DNA of 64,000 bases from Sialis fuliginosa (GCA_961205875.1 OY540810.1:11098001-11162000), one strand, 5' to 3'. Positions 44,771-57,147 are shown, counted from the stretch's first letter. Program-made: numbers and translations. Notes: generated by a model from the sequence alone, not told the origin.

Positions 44771-47269
44771 ATGACAGGTTTGTATTATTATAAATAACTT
44801 TAGGATCTTTCAAATTAATGAATAAGGAATGACAATGATATAAATGATTGTTACACACATTTAAAATTAAGAAACTTCAACCTCTTGAATGCTTAATTAT
44901 ATACTTGAGAAAACTTTTATAAGTAAATCTCAATTTTATTTTAACTAATTGATCTATTTTCAGAGGAATCGCGCGAAGACATACCATTAAAGAATGTAGA
45001 AAAAAGTTTTTCTGTTCTTAGTTTATTAAAATGTCATTATTGGGGCAAAGAATGTTTTTCAGGCCTAGGTTTGATTTATGTAAATTTTGCAGTATTATCG
45101 TTTACAATTACTTTCATATTATGTACGCAATTTTATTATGGTGCATCAGAGGTAAAAAAAAACACAATTGAATTTTTCTCATAATATTCAAATTTAATGT
45201 TTTGTTTTTAGCTCCCACCTAGAGGAAGTATTTCCACAGACTCTGAAACATGTTCTTCTATTGGAAAAACAGTATTAAAACTAGGTGGAAATGCAGTAGA
45301 CGCTGTTATAGCTTCTACGCTTTGTCTTGCAGTTGTTAATCCACATACAACAGGATTGTCTGCGTAAGCATACAAAAATAAAAACAATTAATATTTGTTT
45401 ATTAAAAAGCTACATGCTTTCAGTGGTGGTGTATTGATGGTTTATGATCACCGAAGTCGAGTTCTACCACAATTTATTGATTTTGGTCCTTCGGTTAAAT
45501 TAGATACTTCCCAATTACCACGACTGATAATTGGTTTAGTTTATGCTCACGATCAATTTGGATTTTTACCTTGGAAAGATCTCGTTCAACCATCGGTTGA
45601 AGTAGCTCGGTATTTATTAAAAAAATAATTTAAAAGATATTTTTTAACTGGTTTTTTTCAGTAATGGATTTATCGTACCACAAAATTTAGAGACAGCAGT
45701 TGAGTTGTCAAATGCTTTTGAATTATTCGGTCATCCTAAAGCTGGACAGAATTTATCTCTTCCTGCATTAGCAAGTACGCTGGACATTATTTCTAGTTTA
45801 ACAAAAGAACGTAAGTTAAATAAAATTCTCAAAACATTATCTTCAGATAATATTAACAAATATATTATTTTCAGAAATTGAATATTTAGTTTTAATAACC
45901 AACGAACCTGCAAGAAATAGCACATTAAACGCTACATTGAAAAATTTTAATGTATATGTTCCTAATATACTTAATATGGGGCCTATTTTATCATCAATTA
46001 TAGAAAGTTTACACTCGCATAATTTTACCAAAGAAGATACCTATAAACCAGAATATACGTACAGAATCGCTGAGATTATTCAACAGACCTACGTAAAGTT
46101 AAATATATCATCTCGGATTTACGAACATACTGCCGCGACTGCAGTTGCTACAGATATGCATGACTTATACGCTGTTAGTGTCACGTAAGTAACTTTATAT
46201 TTAGATAACATACTCTTTCAGTTTCTAGCACAAATATATTACAGAAATTTTTCAATGCTATGAAACTAGCACTGGACCTATTAATCATAAATATCTTGGC
46301 TTATTACTCACCTCCATACTTTTTATTGTTATAAAGTAAAATCATGCTGTTAGCGAGAGTTAAGTTACAATTGACAGCAGTTTGCGTAGAAATTCATTCT
46401 TTTGTAATTTCTCTTTTTCCATCAAAACCCAGTAGCGATTTACACAGTAAGCAAATTAGGAAATTAGCTAGGGCCCGGAGAAGGGGCCCCAAACAGATGG
46501 TAGTCTTTTTTTTATACAGGGTGTCCAAGATAAGCATGAAATGCATGGGTATTTCCTACATGATAAGAGATACAGATTCGGTTAAATGAGATGAATTATT
46601 TGTAAAAAAGGGGTGAGTATTACTACATGAAAAAATATTAATAATCATATGTGGTTTAGGCGGTATACCCAAAAATCTGAAAATTCGGAAATTCTTTAAA
46701 TGACTATAACTTTTTTGTCAAAGTAGATGGATACTTTTTGATTCATTGACAAAATTGTATTTTTTAGAGGATTGAATGGGATGCTAGGCTCATTAAAAAT
46801 GTCACCTGCTGGTTATTTGTTAGACAACGAACCTGCAAATCCAGCAGAAATGGAAACTACATCGATACCTGTAATAATAACAGATAAGAATTTTATTTGT
46901 GGACGTAGAATTGTTTTCGGCACGGGTGATCCTTCCGTAGCTACTCAGATCATATCTTCACTAGTGATAGGGAACGATAGTATTTCAACATCTGTAGAAG
47001 AGTATAGATTTAGGATACTTACAACAACTGAGATTGGCATTGAAGGTATTTAATATTTTATTAAAATTTTTTTAAATTAGCATCGTTTTCATTTTTTAGA
47101 AAATCATGAACCAGCATTCGCACCTGATATATTAACGTACTTCAAGTCGTTAGGAAACATAATACATCTTCAAGAGCCTTACGATAGTATTAATATTATA
47201 GAAGCTTATAAAGATACCTATTCGTCTTATTCCGATACAAGAGGTGGAGGAAATACAAGCGATATCTAA
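44771..47269 (+). CDS. GGT7: GGT7-like gamma-glutamyltransferase homologue, 479 aa
   Basis: Eight exons: 44771-44777 (7 nt, MT+1), 44964-45151, 45212-45363, 45424-45609, 45662-45810, 45875-46184, 46768-47045 and 47100-47269. Frames agree at every junction. Type II membrane protein: a short cytosolic tail, then a span at about residues 37-57 (LGLIYVNFAVLSFTITFILC). The ectodomain follows the gamma-glutamyltranspeptidase fold: TDSETCSSIGKTVLKLGGNA, VVNPHTTGLSAGG, FGFLPWKDLVQPSVEVAR, and TAATAVATDMHDLYAVSVT around the position of the catalytic Thr. The glutamate-binding Arg expected in IDFRE reads IDFGP, PGEIRG is absent, and blocks before the active-site Thr are shortened relative to vertebrate GGT7. 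It is probably a divergent, possibly inactive member. The symbol is by family resemblance. Confidence 0.78.
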
Positions 47270-47364
47270 TATAAATAACAAAGAACATTAATACTTAAAA
47301 GCTTTTTTGGCTGGTGCGCATTTAAACTAACATAACTGATATAGTAAATAGATACAGTCTGTTT

Positions 47365-47730
47365 GATAAGAGCGTGTCAGGCGTAACTATTTATTTTATT
47401 GAAACGAAAAGTTTTTACTATGATACTTTTCCAGTTATTCGAATCTGTCAAAATAATTCCAGATTTTTTTCTGAAAACCTTATATTTTATAAATGCCAAT
47501 CTATTGGATGACTATGATGGCCAATCTTCGGTATATCAGAAGCAGCCCCAAACGTGCTCCTTTACTAAATATTTGACAGTTCGCTGGAGAAATTAACTTG
47601 TATCTGAAAGGAAGTTTTGTCATGTTGACACTTTCTTGCATCTTTCTATGACAACTATAATTCATCATAGAGGAAAGGTCTCACTATCTGTTCCCTTCTC
47701 AGCAAAATTTTTGCTTGACACGCTCTCTAT
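47365..47730. mobile_element. TIR element (AGAGCGTGTCA)
   Basis: GATAAGAGCGTGTCAGGC at the left and, inverted, ATAGAGAGCGTGTCAAGC at the right bound about 365 bp of non-coding sequence just beyond the GGT7-like gene. Confidence 0.55.
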
Positions 47731-48889
47731 ACCATTGACGCTAATTTAAAATGTATATTAATTTTACGTCGTCTGTTAACCAAGATACACATAAATATTA
47801 AAAGGATATTATATAAATTTAACAATCATTAATATTTGACATTTACCTCATTAATTGTTACCGAATAAGTAATAATATTATATTTATTTACAAATTTAAC
47901 GTGGTATTTTCTTATATTTTTATTTGAACTGAAAAAGTAATTATTTCTAAGAAAAACTTACGAGACTGCTGTTATTAGGGTAATAATAGTGATTGCATGT
48001 ATTTAACAATAAGAATATGACAAAAGTATTATATTTATATTATCCTTTAATTTATTTTTGTTAATATCGTAATTTTTATATATTTAAAATAAATATTAAT
48101 TACTCACTGTACGATTGTATAAATTAAACAAATCATATTTTGTCATTACTGAAAACGTTCCAAAAACAATTTAAGATAGTTACTTTACTCTGGAACAGAT
48201 TTCCCTAACTTCCAATCAAAATCCCTGATTTTTCAGAAGGTAGTTACCAGAGTTGTGGACTGTGCAAAAATTATAAGTCAAATTTAATTTATTTAATGTG
48301 ATATTTGAGCTTATCGGCTTTTGCAGATTTTACATAGAAATGTCAGGCCTAATATGTGATAATGCTACCTTCTTTTCTTTATCAATATTCCTAAGACTGT
48401 TTTTCCACACACCGGCAAAACTGGTGCCGTTGAGTTCTAGCTGTGGTGATAGAAACATGTCTGCAGTGTTCAATAAGCATTACCTTCTTGGGTTATTATA
48501 CCTCAGAAGGAAGTATATAAATCACAAATATAAAAAAGGCAGTATTGGGTACATCCTCTGTTGACTGTAAGGTACTTATCCGATTATCGAGTTCAACGCC
48601 GGCAGTATTTGACGGTGCCGGTGTCGTCAGAATAAAAAAACTTTTATCAAGATAACAAAACAACATAAAATGGTACTTAGATGAAAAATAGGAATTGTAG
48701 GTAAAATAATAATAATAAATATATTTTTCAATTTTATTTATTACAGATATATGTATATAACATATGTATTAAGTTACATATATGTATATGTGTAAAATTA
48801 ATGAATGTACTTATAATCAATAAATCTTGAAATGAGATATTAATCAAAATAAGACTTGAAATAAATACTAATAGACCAGGTGCCAAGGA
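47731..48889. other. Intergenic, no gene supported
   Basis: Contains less AT-rich stretches near 48180-48660 (GCCGGCAGTATTTGACGGTG; CCACACACCGGCAAAACTGG) that look like transposon-derived debris. No frame with a recognisable domain. Confidence 0.35.
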
Positions 48890-49340
48890 GCAGAAAAAAA
48901 TTCAGATCAGATTTTTTTTTCTAAAAAAAACCTGAATGAGGTCGGCGTCAGGAAGCGACAAGAATAATTTTTTGCTGATTTCTCAGCTTCTTTCGATTTT
49001 AAAGCAAAAATAGTTACATATAAAATGAAAACTCATTAAATTCTCTACAAAAAAGTATTTTACATCAGATTGGTATTCCACCAAATAATGAAATTATTTT
49101 TTATTTTTTTTTATTTAAATTAAAATTTATAAAAATTGAAATAGTATTTCAATGAAAATATGTATGGAACCTTTTTTATAGAGAATTTAATTAGCTTTCA
49201 TTTTGTGTATAAGTATTTTTGCTATAAAGTTGAAAGCCGAGAAATTGTCAAAAATTGATTTTATTCCTTACCCATGCTGACGCCGTTGAAAAAGGATTTT
49301 TAGTGACTCTAAAGGACCATTATATGGAAAAAATTATTTC
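48890..49340. repeat. Dispersed repeat R2, inverted-arm copy
   Basis: The left half (CTCATTAAATTCTCTACAAA; CAGATTGGTATTCCACCAAA) is repeated inverted in the right half (TAGAGAATTTAATTAGCTTT). The ends read GACCAGGTGCCAAGGAGCAG and inverted ATAGACCAGACGCTAAGAAA. Related copies are at 50475-50760 and 52745-53045 and a fragment at 37180-37250. Confidence 0.6.
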
Positions 49341-49978
49341 TTAGCGTCTGGTCTATAAAAATTGCCTTAACATTTTATGTGAGACAAATTTGAGATACAT
49401 TAAATTTATCATGCAGTGATTGTTATAAACATGAGAATTAAAGCCTCGACAATGAATAAGACTGACACTTTAACTACTTAAATGCCAGGCTCATTTATTT
49501 CATCCATTGAAATACTTTAATTACTAAGGTAAGTATTTTATAAATAATTTTACAGTAACGTTATCTAATAAAAAAATATATTTAAAATTTATTATAAAAT
49601 CCGATATACTTCAAATATTTTTTATTTGTGTATAAAAATAAATAACGTACAAATCGATTTAAAAAAAATTTCTATTTCCTACCATCTGTAAATAATCGTG
49701 GCATTTATGATATCATAAATAATATAAAATTCATAAAAAAGCAACAAGTTAATTAAGTAATAATTTGTTTATTGTAATATGTGTAAGTTATATATAGGCA
49801 CATTTGACAATAAAATACATAAGTATTATATTAATAATAAAAATACTACTTCACACTCTACAACGTTAATATATACGATACTACAATAAACAAATAATAT
49901 ATATCATATATTTAATCTTTGAGAATTAGTAACACGACCATATCATCAACATTCTATTATACAGGTTTAGAAATAATG

Positions 49979-50408
49979 CCGGGTTTACACGAAAATGACA
50001 AAACAGTGTTTATAAAACAAAAACATCAAGTTGGAAAATTTTTAGAAATCACTGTTAGAAATTCAGAAATAATTCTATTTCATTTAAGAATGCAGTGGTT
50101 GCTGTGGTTTTTGACGGTAAAATGCATGATTTGTACTGTCAAAACCCCGGCAACCACTGCATTCTTAAATGAAATAAAGTATAGATATTTTTGAAGTTAT
50201 ACTTCTTTAGGCGTGCATTCAAGGTGAAATTTTAGTAATGCAATGGCAACGAAGTGCATGCTCCATTTAAGGAAAGCTACACCATGATGTTAGGTAAGAT
50301 AGATAATAGATTTCTGTTATGATAGTTGGTAAAACAGGTTTTTAGTTTTGCAATTGCATGCTAGATGTGACTACGCCAACGAGTAAAAACTTTTAACGTG
50401 TAAACATT
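49979..50408. mobile_element. TIR element (GTTTACACG) with internal hairpin
   Basis: GCCGGGTTTACACGAAAATG at the left and, inverted, ATGTTTACACGTTAAAAG at the right. Inside, 50079-50177 forms a near-perfect hairpin: TATTTCATTTAAGAATGCAG then TGGTTGC, inverted on the other side, loop with CGGTAAAATGCATGATTTG. Confidence 0.6.
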
Positions 50409-50474
50409 ATAAGAAATTATCAAGGTTCTATACATATTTTTTGTCAGATTTATTAAAATTATTTATTATCTAAT

Positions 50475-50760
50475 ATTATTATTAATTCAGCCGGTTATTA
50501 TTCGGTGAAGTACGAATCTGACAAAAAATATGTATTGAACCATTTTTGTAGAGAATTTAATTAGCTTTCATTTTGTATACAATAATTTTTGCCGAAATGT
50601 TAAAAGAAAGCCGAAAAATTGTCAAAAACTGTTTTTCTTCCCTTTCCCAGTTTCAAATAATTTTTATAAATTCAAACAGTCTTAATCAGGGAAGTATGAA
50701 TCTGACAAAAATATACATTGAACATTTTTTGTATCATAAGTTGTTTTTTTGTCGGTTTGG
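50475..50760. repeat. Dispersed repeat R2, copy
   Basis: ATTCGGTGAAGTACGAATCT, GACAAAAAATATGTATTGAA and TAGAGAATTTAATTAGCTTT match 48890-49340 and 52745-53045 in reverse. Confidence 0.6.
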
Positions 50761-51353
50761 TGTAAAACAGGCATAACGATAACTAAAATGAAAATGTATA
50801 ATAAACATAGTATTCGATATGTTTGAATTATTTTTATTTCATTGAAATAAATTCGTTATTGCTGATTTAATTGATTGGAACGTTAAAACTTCCTTAACAA
50901 AATAGACATCTATATAATAGAATCTTGACTCAAGACTATATCTATCACAATGAATATGCATTCAAATATACTTCTCTCTTATAAAACTAAATAAATGTCA
51001 CAAACGAAAAAAAAAAACAAGTTCATTCAAAAATAACATCAAACATTAAAAAACCTAATTATTACATTCATCAAAAAAATGAAAAAATTAATAGACACCC
51101 GTTTCTATTAATTCAGTATTCAGAATGTTATTATTTTATAAATTATACATAAATAATTCTATTTTAATTTCGTCAATAGAAATACTTAATATCAGTTGAG
51201 TTGTATGCATAAAAAAAATTAACAAAAAAATTAAATTATATGTGATTAAAATCCCATAAAATCATTATTCAATAAGTTATATCTATAAAGCATATTATAG
51301 ATACTACAAAGAAAATAATTAAGAATTAAAATGAATTATTATTAATGTAACAT

Positions 51354-54300
51354 TTATTTGAATGATCCTTTTACAAATGCTTCAATAATCTTCGGAACAT
51401 ACTGGTTTAGTCCACAAATGTCCAGTAATCCAGATGAGCTGGTTGATCTTCCCAAATCGAGGTTATGTTTACATAAACATATGCTAATTAACCTAAAAAA
51501 ATGATACATTGAAAATGTCGATAACTAATAACGTAGAACTATGTCTGTTGTCTTTTTTTGCATATTTATCTATTATACAGCTCCTAAACAAGATAGGGGC
51601 TACATATTTCTCCTAAAACCTCTACACCTCCATAGGAATTTTCTCGCTGGATTGAATAAAACCAATTACTACTAGGGTTGCCAGGTCTGCTTCAAAAAAA
51701 TAGCGGACAAGTGGGGCCAGAATATGAAAAAATAAAAACTGAAGACCTTTTTTTTTAGTCGCGCCAATTTCAATTCAGGTTAAGGGCCGCACCAAAGATA
51801 CTCGCGGGCCGCTTGTTTTAGATTACGTACCATTTCATCATAAAGCTTTTGAATAAAAAAAGTATCCACTATTTTGTAAAAAAAAAAATTGTGAACATAA
51901 TGTGAAAAAAGCGGACTGTCCGCTCAAATAATGGACACCTGGCAACCCTAATTACTACCCTTCAACTGTGACGGGACAAAATATTGAATGTCAGTTATAT
52001 GTACAAAATCCTTAAAAATTAACTTAACTTTTTTATGCTACTGTATTTAAGGGTTGAGGGATAGAGTGTGAAAACTCATTTTATTATAAATTGGACTGTA
52101 TGAGCTATCTATTGGTGTTTTATTTACTGCTGATTTTTAATTCCGGAGACATAAGCTTTGCAAGTGTGCCGTGAGGGAAAGATGTTTAATAAATATTATA
52201 TAAAGAAGTTAATAATGAGTTTTATGATATTTTATTGATATAAAATTATGCCTTGCATATCGTTTGTGCAAAAAAATTCACATTAGCGGTTGAGTATTAA
52301 ATTGATTTTCATATCATCACAATAAATAATCTAAACTTCAAGGAAAATCATTAATTTACTTACTTAGTATTCGTTAACTTCATTTTCTTACGGTAATTTT
52401 CGAGACTGCCTTTAACATTCATGCTTGCTGTTCGTAGTTCTTTAGGTAGCATTGTAACAACCCTCGGCGAGTGGAACACATTTATGAACACATCGATACG
52501 TTTTTTCTTGAATATTGCCCATTCCAACGGCTTGTTAAATTGTACATTACCAGATTGACCTTCTAATACTTTTTGTTCGACTTGGTTAAGTGTCATTGCT
52601 GAAACATAAATAATATAATAATAATAATTGCTAGTAGTTTTCTAATATTATTTGGATTACTATTAATAGGCTACTCGCTAAGTAATTTTTTTTAGGTGAA
52701 GGTACAAAAATCATTTTTTATCAATTGATAAATATAAATAAAAATATTTATTTTATAGTTATATAAAAAATGAAAGCTAATTAAATTCTTTATAAAAAAA
52801 ATCCTTAATATATTTTTTTTTAAGATTCATATTTCTCCAAGTAATGACTGTCTGATTTCTCTCCTACGAAAGCAATGTCAGGATGGAACAAAAATCAGTT
52901 TTTGCCAATTATTCGGCTTACTTTCAACTTTACAGCAAAAATTGTTACTTATTAAGCTAAAGGTAATTAAATTCTCAGTAAAAAAGGTCCTATGCATATT
53001 TTTTGTCAGATTGGTACTTCACCAAATAATGATGGTTTAATATTATCTACGAGACAAAAAAATAGCAGAAAAAATTAATAAAAATCTAATCATGTATGGA
53101 ATTGAATAATTTCATTGAAAACATTTTCACTGAAGATGGAACCTAATCTATTTATTTATACAAATAAACAAATATAACATCCTAACAACTCAAAACATTG
53201 ACAAATTTATTACCCAATAATGAATGAATGAAAGACATTCATTACTCTACAATTTCAACAATAAACAATAAAGTCTTTTATAAGTGAAAAAAATAAATGT
53301 GATTTAATCAAAATTTAATAAGATAAATTATATAATAATTACTTTTTTCTATCTGTACAGTATGTATTCCTCTATCGTTAAATACTGCGACGATAACTTC
53401 CTTCTCCGTTTTTACCAAATACAAAGCAAGAAAGACTGCCGCCTTGATAGCTTTAATATTTCCGCACTTGAAGCACCGTTCGTCAACCATATGTTGTCGT
53501 ACATCCATAGTAATCATATAGCGTGTACCTAGAAAATATAAAATCGAATAAGGAAAACATTTGGTTTTGAAATATTCTAATTTTACCTGTAGTGGTTTGA
53601 TTTTTAAATGATAGATACAATAATTTGTTTAACGCATTAACTATTGATGGATTCGGTTTAATTTTTGGTCTGGGATCTACAATGGCTTCTTTTTTAGTTG
53701 AAGAATTTTCTTTTTCCTTTTCCTTGTCTTTTTCTTTATCTTTATCCTTATCTTTAGCACTTTCTTCTTTTTTCTCTTCTAATGATTTAAAGTAATCTAT
53801 TTTTTTATGGTCTGGGTATCTTAAAAATAAATAAATAAGAAGTATGAATTATATGTTTTTAAAATATAAGTTTTTTTTTAATGTACTTACTTTCCACCAT
53901 TGAGATAATTATGAAGACCGATAAAAACTTCTATAGGATGAATTTTTGATGATTCGATTTGTTTGGGGTCAGTCAAAAAAGTTATAATCGCTTGTGAAAT
54001 TAATGAGTTCTGTTTTAAATATCCAAGAGAGTGAAAACGAGCTAGTGAAGAAATAATTATTCGCATATCCGAATGTGGAATTGCAGCTTGAATAGCCTGG
54101 AATAAAAATCAACAGTTAAGATAATATATGAAGGAAAAATTATGCTTTTCATTTACCTCTGGTATTTTATGAAAATGTGCAGGGAGGTAGTTTATAGAAA
54201 ATTTGTTAGATTTAATTAATTTTTGTATTTCTTGTGGATCTTCGCAATGTTTAAAAGTTTCGACCTTTTCTATAAACGTTAGAATTTCTCTTACGTCGTT

Positions 54301-54956
54301 ATCATCTTTAAATTTGTTCATCGTATCTTTATAACCAAATTTAACGTAATGAAGAATCATTGACTTTGCTGAAATTAAAATACATAATAAACATTAATTC
54401 AATCAGTTCTTTGATGCACTCTAACAAATGTTTCATTACCTCCTAATACCGGCTTAGGATGGGTCATTTTAAAGACATCTTTATGAAGCCACCCATGTTT
54501 CGCTCTAGATTCCGTTACGATTTCAGCAAGTTTAAGAGCATTCATGTCAAAATACCATTTATTAATACACTTTCTGAAACCCATTCCAAATCCCTTATGC
54601 TGAGACACGCCAGTATAAAACTTAATGAACAATAGTAACTGATCAACTGTTTTACAGACATTTTGAATTGACTCATATGCACAAATTTGTATTCTAACAT
54701 CTTTACTTCTTGCGCAAACTGCTAGAGCAAAAATTAGTGGATCTTTTTGTGGCAAATATTTATCTAATGATGCCTTTGAAATGATACTTGTCACTTCATT
54801 TATTTTATCCGAATTAATGAGATTTTCGATACTTTTTATGTTTTCTATGGTATAATATTTATGAACAAACGGATCGCCTGATACATAACACAATTCTTCA
54901 TTGCTGAGATATATATATCTTCTTAATTTTAACTCGTTTTCATTTTCGTCTGACAT
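51354..54956 (-). CDS. RO60: Ro60 RNA-binding protein (TROVE/vWA), 575 aa
   Basis: Seven exons: 54440-54956, 54157-54368, 53891-54096, 53587-53819, 53343-53528, 52364-52598 and 51354-51492 (stop TAA). Ro60 is a ring of HEAT-like repeats (TROVE) that binds Y RNAs and misfolded small RNAs, closed by a vWA domain. Diagnostic stretches are RRYIYLSNEELCYVSGD, KDPLIFALAVCARSKDVRIQ, GMGFRKCINKWYFDMNALKL, HGWLHKDVFKMTHPKP, LENYRKKM and LLDICGLNQYVPKII. A Lys/Glu/Asp-rich insert lies at about residues 326-349. The vWA metal site is degenerate: the DxSxS motif reads D398-V-R-Q-H402, the later Thr loop reads EGQSGNV (464-470), and the FTD position reads FHS (493-495). Introns 5 and 6 contain an R2 repeat and a hAT-like MITE. 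The gene is divergent from RRP4. Confidence 0.92.
51673..51950. mobile_element. hAT-like MITE with perfect 8-bp target duplication
   Basis: Perfect 14-bp ends TAGGGTTGCCAGGT. Flanks ATTACTAC at 51665-51672 and 51951-51958 are identical. 278 bp, non-coding, with TAGCGGACAAGTGGGG and, near the right end, GCGGACTGTCCGC. It sits in the last intron of Ro60. Confidence 0.88.
52745..53045. repeat. Dispersed repeat R2, copy in Ro60 intron 5
   Basis: Shares ATGAAAGCTAATTAAATTCT, TTGTCAGATTGGTACTTCAC and CCAAATAATGA with 48890-49340; partly inverted upon itself. Confidence 0.6.
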
Positions 54957-55230
54957 TGTTTATTAGAAAATTTAAAAAAATACAGTGATATAAAGATACT
55001 TGTACACTCAATCTTCGTTAATAATAATTTAAACAATCACATCAAAACATGCACTTTATTTAACAGTTTAGCAGCTTCAAAACTAATCCTACGAAAGGAA
55101 GTACACAAATGACACAAATCCTGTGCAAGATGCACTGATCTGGTATTATTTAACTGGATAGTGGATACCTATGGAATTACTATTAAACCGGATGGCTAAA
55201 TTTCATACTTTTTCTAACAGTATCATTTCC

Positions 55231-55252
55231 ATTTGCGCATGCGCGAGACGCA
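55231..55252. promoter_or_regulatory. NRF1-like palindrome upstream of Ro60
   Basis: TTGCGCATGCGCGAGACG matches the NRF1 half-site palindrome TGCGCATGCGCA closely. It lies about 280 bp upstream of the Ro60 ATG. Confidence 0.4.
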
Positions 55253-55507
55253 ACACTGAACTCAATTTTGATATAATATAGAGGTATGTGACGTGATTCT
55301 ATAGTTTCTTTATTCAATTGTTAATCATATTTGACAGTTAGTATGCATCTATGGTTGCTTATTTAGTTATGATTTGATAATTACAATAAATTACAGGTAT
55401 TCGCGTGTTAAATAAGTGTATTGTAGTTGATATACAATTGAACTTGTATGTATTTATTTATATATTTAACAAATCAATTTGATAAATTTGAATTTCGAAC
55501 ATCCGTT

Positions 55508-55525
55508 GACGCATGCGCATAATCA
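55508..55525. promoter_or_regulatory. NRF1-like palindrome upstream of RRP4
   Basis: GACGCATGCGCATAATC carries the ATGCGCAT core. It is about 500 bp upstream of the RRP4 ATG, with a further GTATGCGCATGTG near 55630. Confidence 0.35.
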
Positions 55526-56017
55526 GTTTCGGTTGTTAGGAAATATTCAATTTCAGCCATCATGTCTGACTTATCATCAGTCCAGCCATGTCAATGGCAA
55601 GATGTGACAAATAAGAATTGTAAATTTGTATGCGCATGTGTTGAAAGAATGTGTATAGTTCCTTAATTCACCATTTTATAAATCGATGAATTTTTGGTAG
55701 GCCTAATAATAAATTTAAAAACTTAAAAATTAACTAAAGAAATTGAAATTTCAATGAAGATAATTATTTTTAAATTTAGTCTTATACACAGAATAATAAG
55801 TCTTATATTACAATAAATAGAACAAATTTAATTATTTATTTAAAGCATTCGATTCTTTGTTCGATATCTCACAATAATTGTGCAATAATTCTATCAATAG
55901 ATGTAAACGATGTAATTATTATTTACAGTTTGGTATCTTGTTTCCGTTTTAGATATGTTTGGTTATGTTTAATTTGTATAAATAATAATTTTCATAATTT
56001 TATTCATTTTTGAAATA

Positions 56018-57147
56018 ATGTCACAAAAAATTCATATACGTTTAGCTGTGAATCGAGTAAATCCTTCTATTGCATTACCTTCTACTGATTTGCGAATATT
56101 CACTCCTGGTGAAGTTATTGTAGAACAAACTGGTTTTATGAGGTTAGAGAGAAAGTATAATTGAGATTTAATATAAATATAAAATATATTTGTGTTCATA
56201 CAGAGGCCACGGAACATATTCCGAAGATTCTTATATAAAATCTTCCGTCGCAGGAGTTGTAGAAAGAGTGAATAAACTAATATCAGTAAAACCTCTTAAA
56301 CATCGATATAATGGTGAAGTCGGCGATGTAATTGTCGGTCGTATAACAGAAGTACAACAGAAGCGATGGAAAGTTGACACAAATTCAAGACTAGATTCAG
56401 TTCTTTTATTGTCATCTGTTAATTTACCTGGTGGAGAATTGGTAAATAGCATGTTCTCTATATTTTTGTATTTCTTTATCTTACATTTCTTCTTATACAG
56501 AGAAGAAGATCAGTCGAAGATGAACAAATGATGCGCCGGTATTTACAAGAAGGTGATTTGATTAGCGCAGAAGTTAAAAGTGTTAATTCTGATGGCTCTT
56601 TATCAATTCACACTAGGAGTTTAAAATATGGAAAGGTGTGTCATAATGAAACTAAAAAAAATTAATGAAATAAGATAAATAACTAATGTAATTATTACAG
56701 CTATCACAAGGTTTATTAATAAAAGTATCTCCATCATTGATTAAAAGACGAAAGACACATTTTCATAATCTAACATGCGGAGCGAGTGTTATTTTAGGAA
56801 ATAACGGATTTATATGGATCTGTCCAACGATAAACACAGAAGATGGTGCTGGTGGATTTACACAAAACTTAGAACAGGTATCTAATTCAAATTTATTTCT
56901 AGGAAAGATAATAATATTTTAATTATTTTAGCGAATTTCAAAAGGAGAACGCGAAGTCATTGCCAGATTGCGTAACTGTATATTAGCCTTAGCTCAAAGT
57001 AAATTGATGTTATATGATACAAGTGTTCTATTGGCATTTGAAGAGTCTCAGAAATATTTAGTGAAAGAATTATTAGAACCGGAAGCTATGGTCGATGTTG
57101 CATTATTAACTCAACAAAGGCTGCGAATACAAGAAGAAGTTATTTAA
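56018..57147 (+). CDS. EXOSC2: Exosome complex subunit RRP4, 296 aa
   Basis: Five exons: 56018-56142, 56204-56441, 56501-56635, 56701-56877 and 56932-57147 (stop TAA). RRP4 is one of the three S1/KH cap subunits of the RNA exosome, which guide RNA into the processing channel in nucleus and cytoplasm. Landmarks in order: the N-terminal FTPGEVI and GFMRGHGTY; the S1 domain with GEVGDVIVGRITEVQQKRWK and SSVNLPGGELRRRSVEDE; YLQEGDLISAEV and LHTRSLKYGK-like HTRSLKYGKLSQG; the KH region with CGASVILGNNGFIW. The length is close to the human protein. Introns are short (about 54-65 nt). Complete, with the start in good context (ATAATGT). Confidence 0.95.

Larger units (their letters stand above)
54957..56017. 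other. Divergent Ro60-RRP4 intergenic region
   Basis: Contains two stretches with GCGCATGCGC-like palindromes (CATTTGCGCATGCGCGAGACG near 55231 and GACGCATGCGCATAATC near 55508). These resemble the core of NRF1-type sites (GCGCATGCGC), known to drive housekeeping promoters in animals. One near each gene would fit a promoter role (inference). Confidence 0.45.

Noticed and set aside
46344-46589. 81-codon open frame inside the GGT7-like gene
   Set aside because: Lies in an intron (46185-46767), interrupts no exon, no recognisable domain; probably repeat debris.
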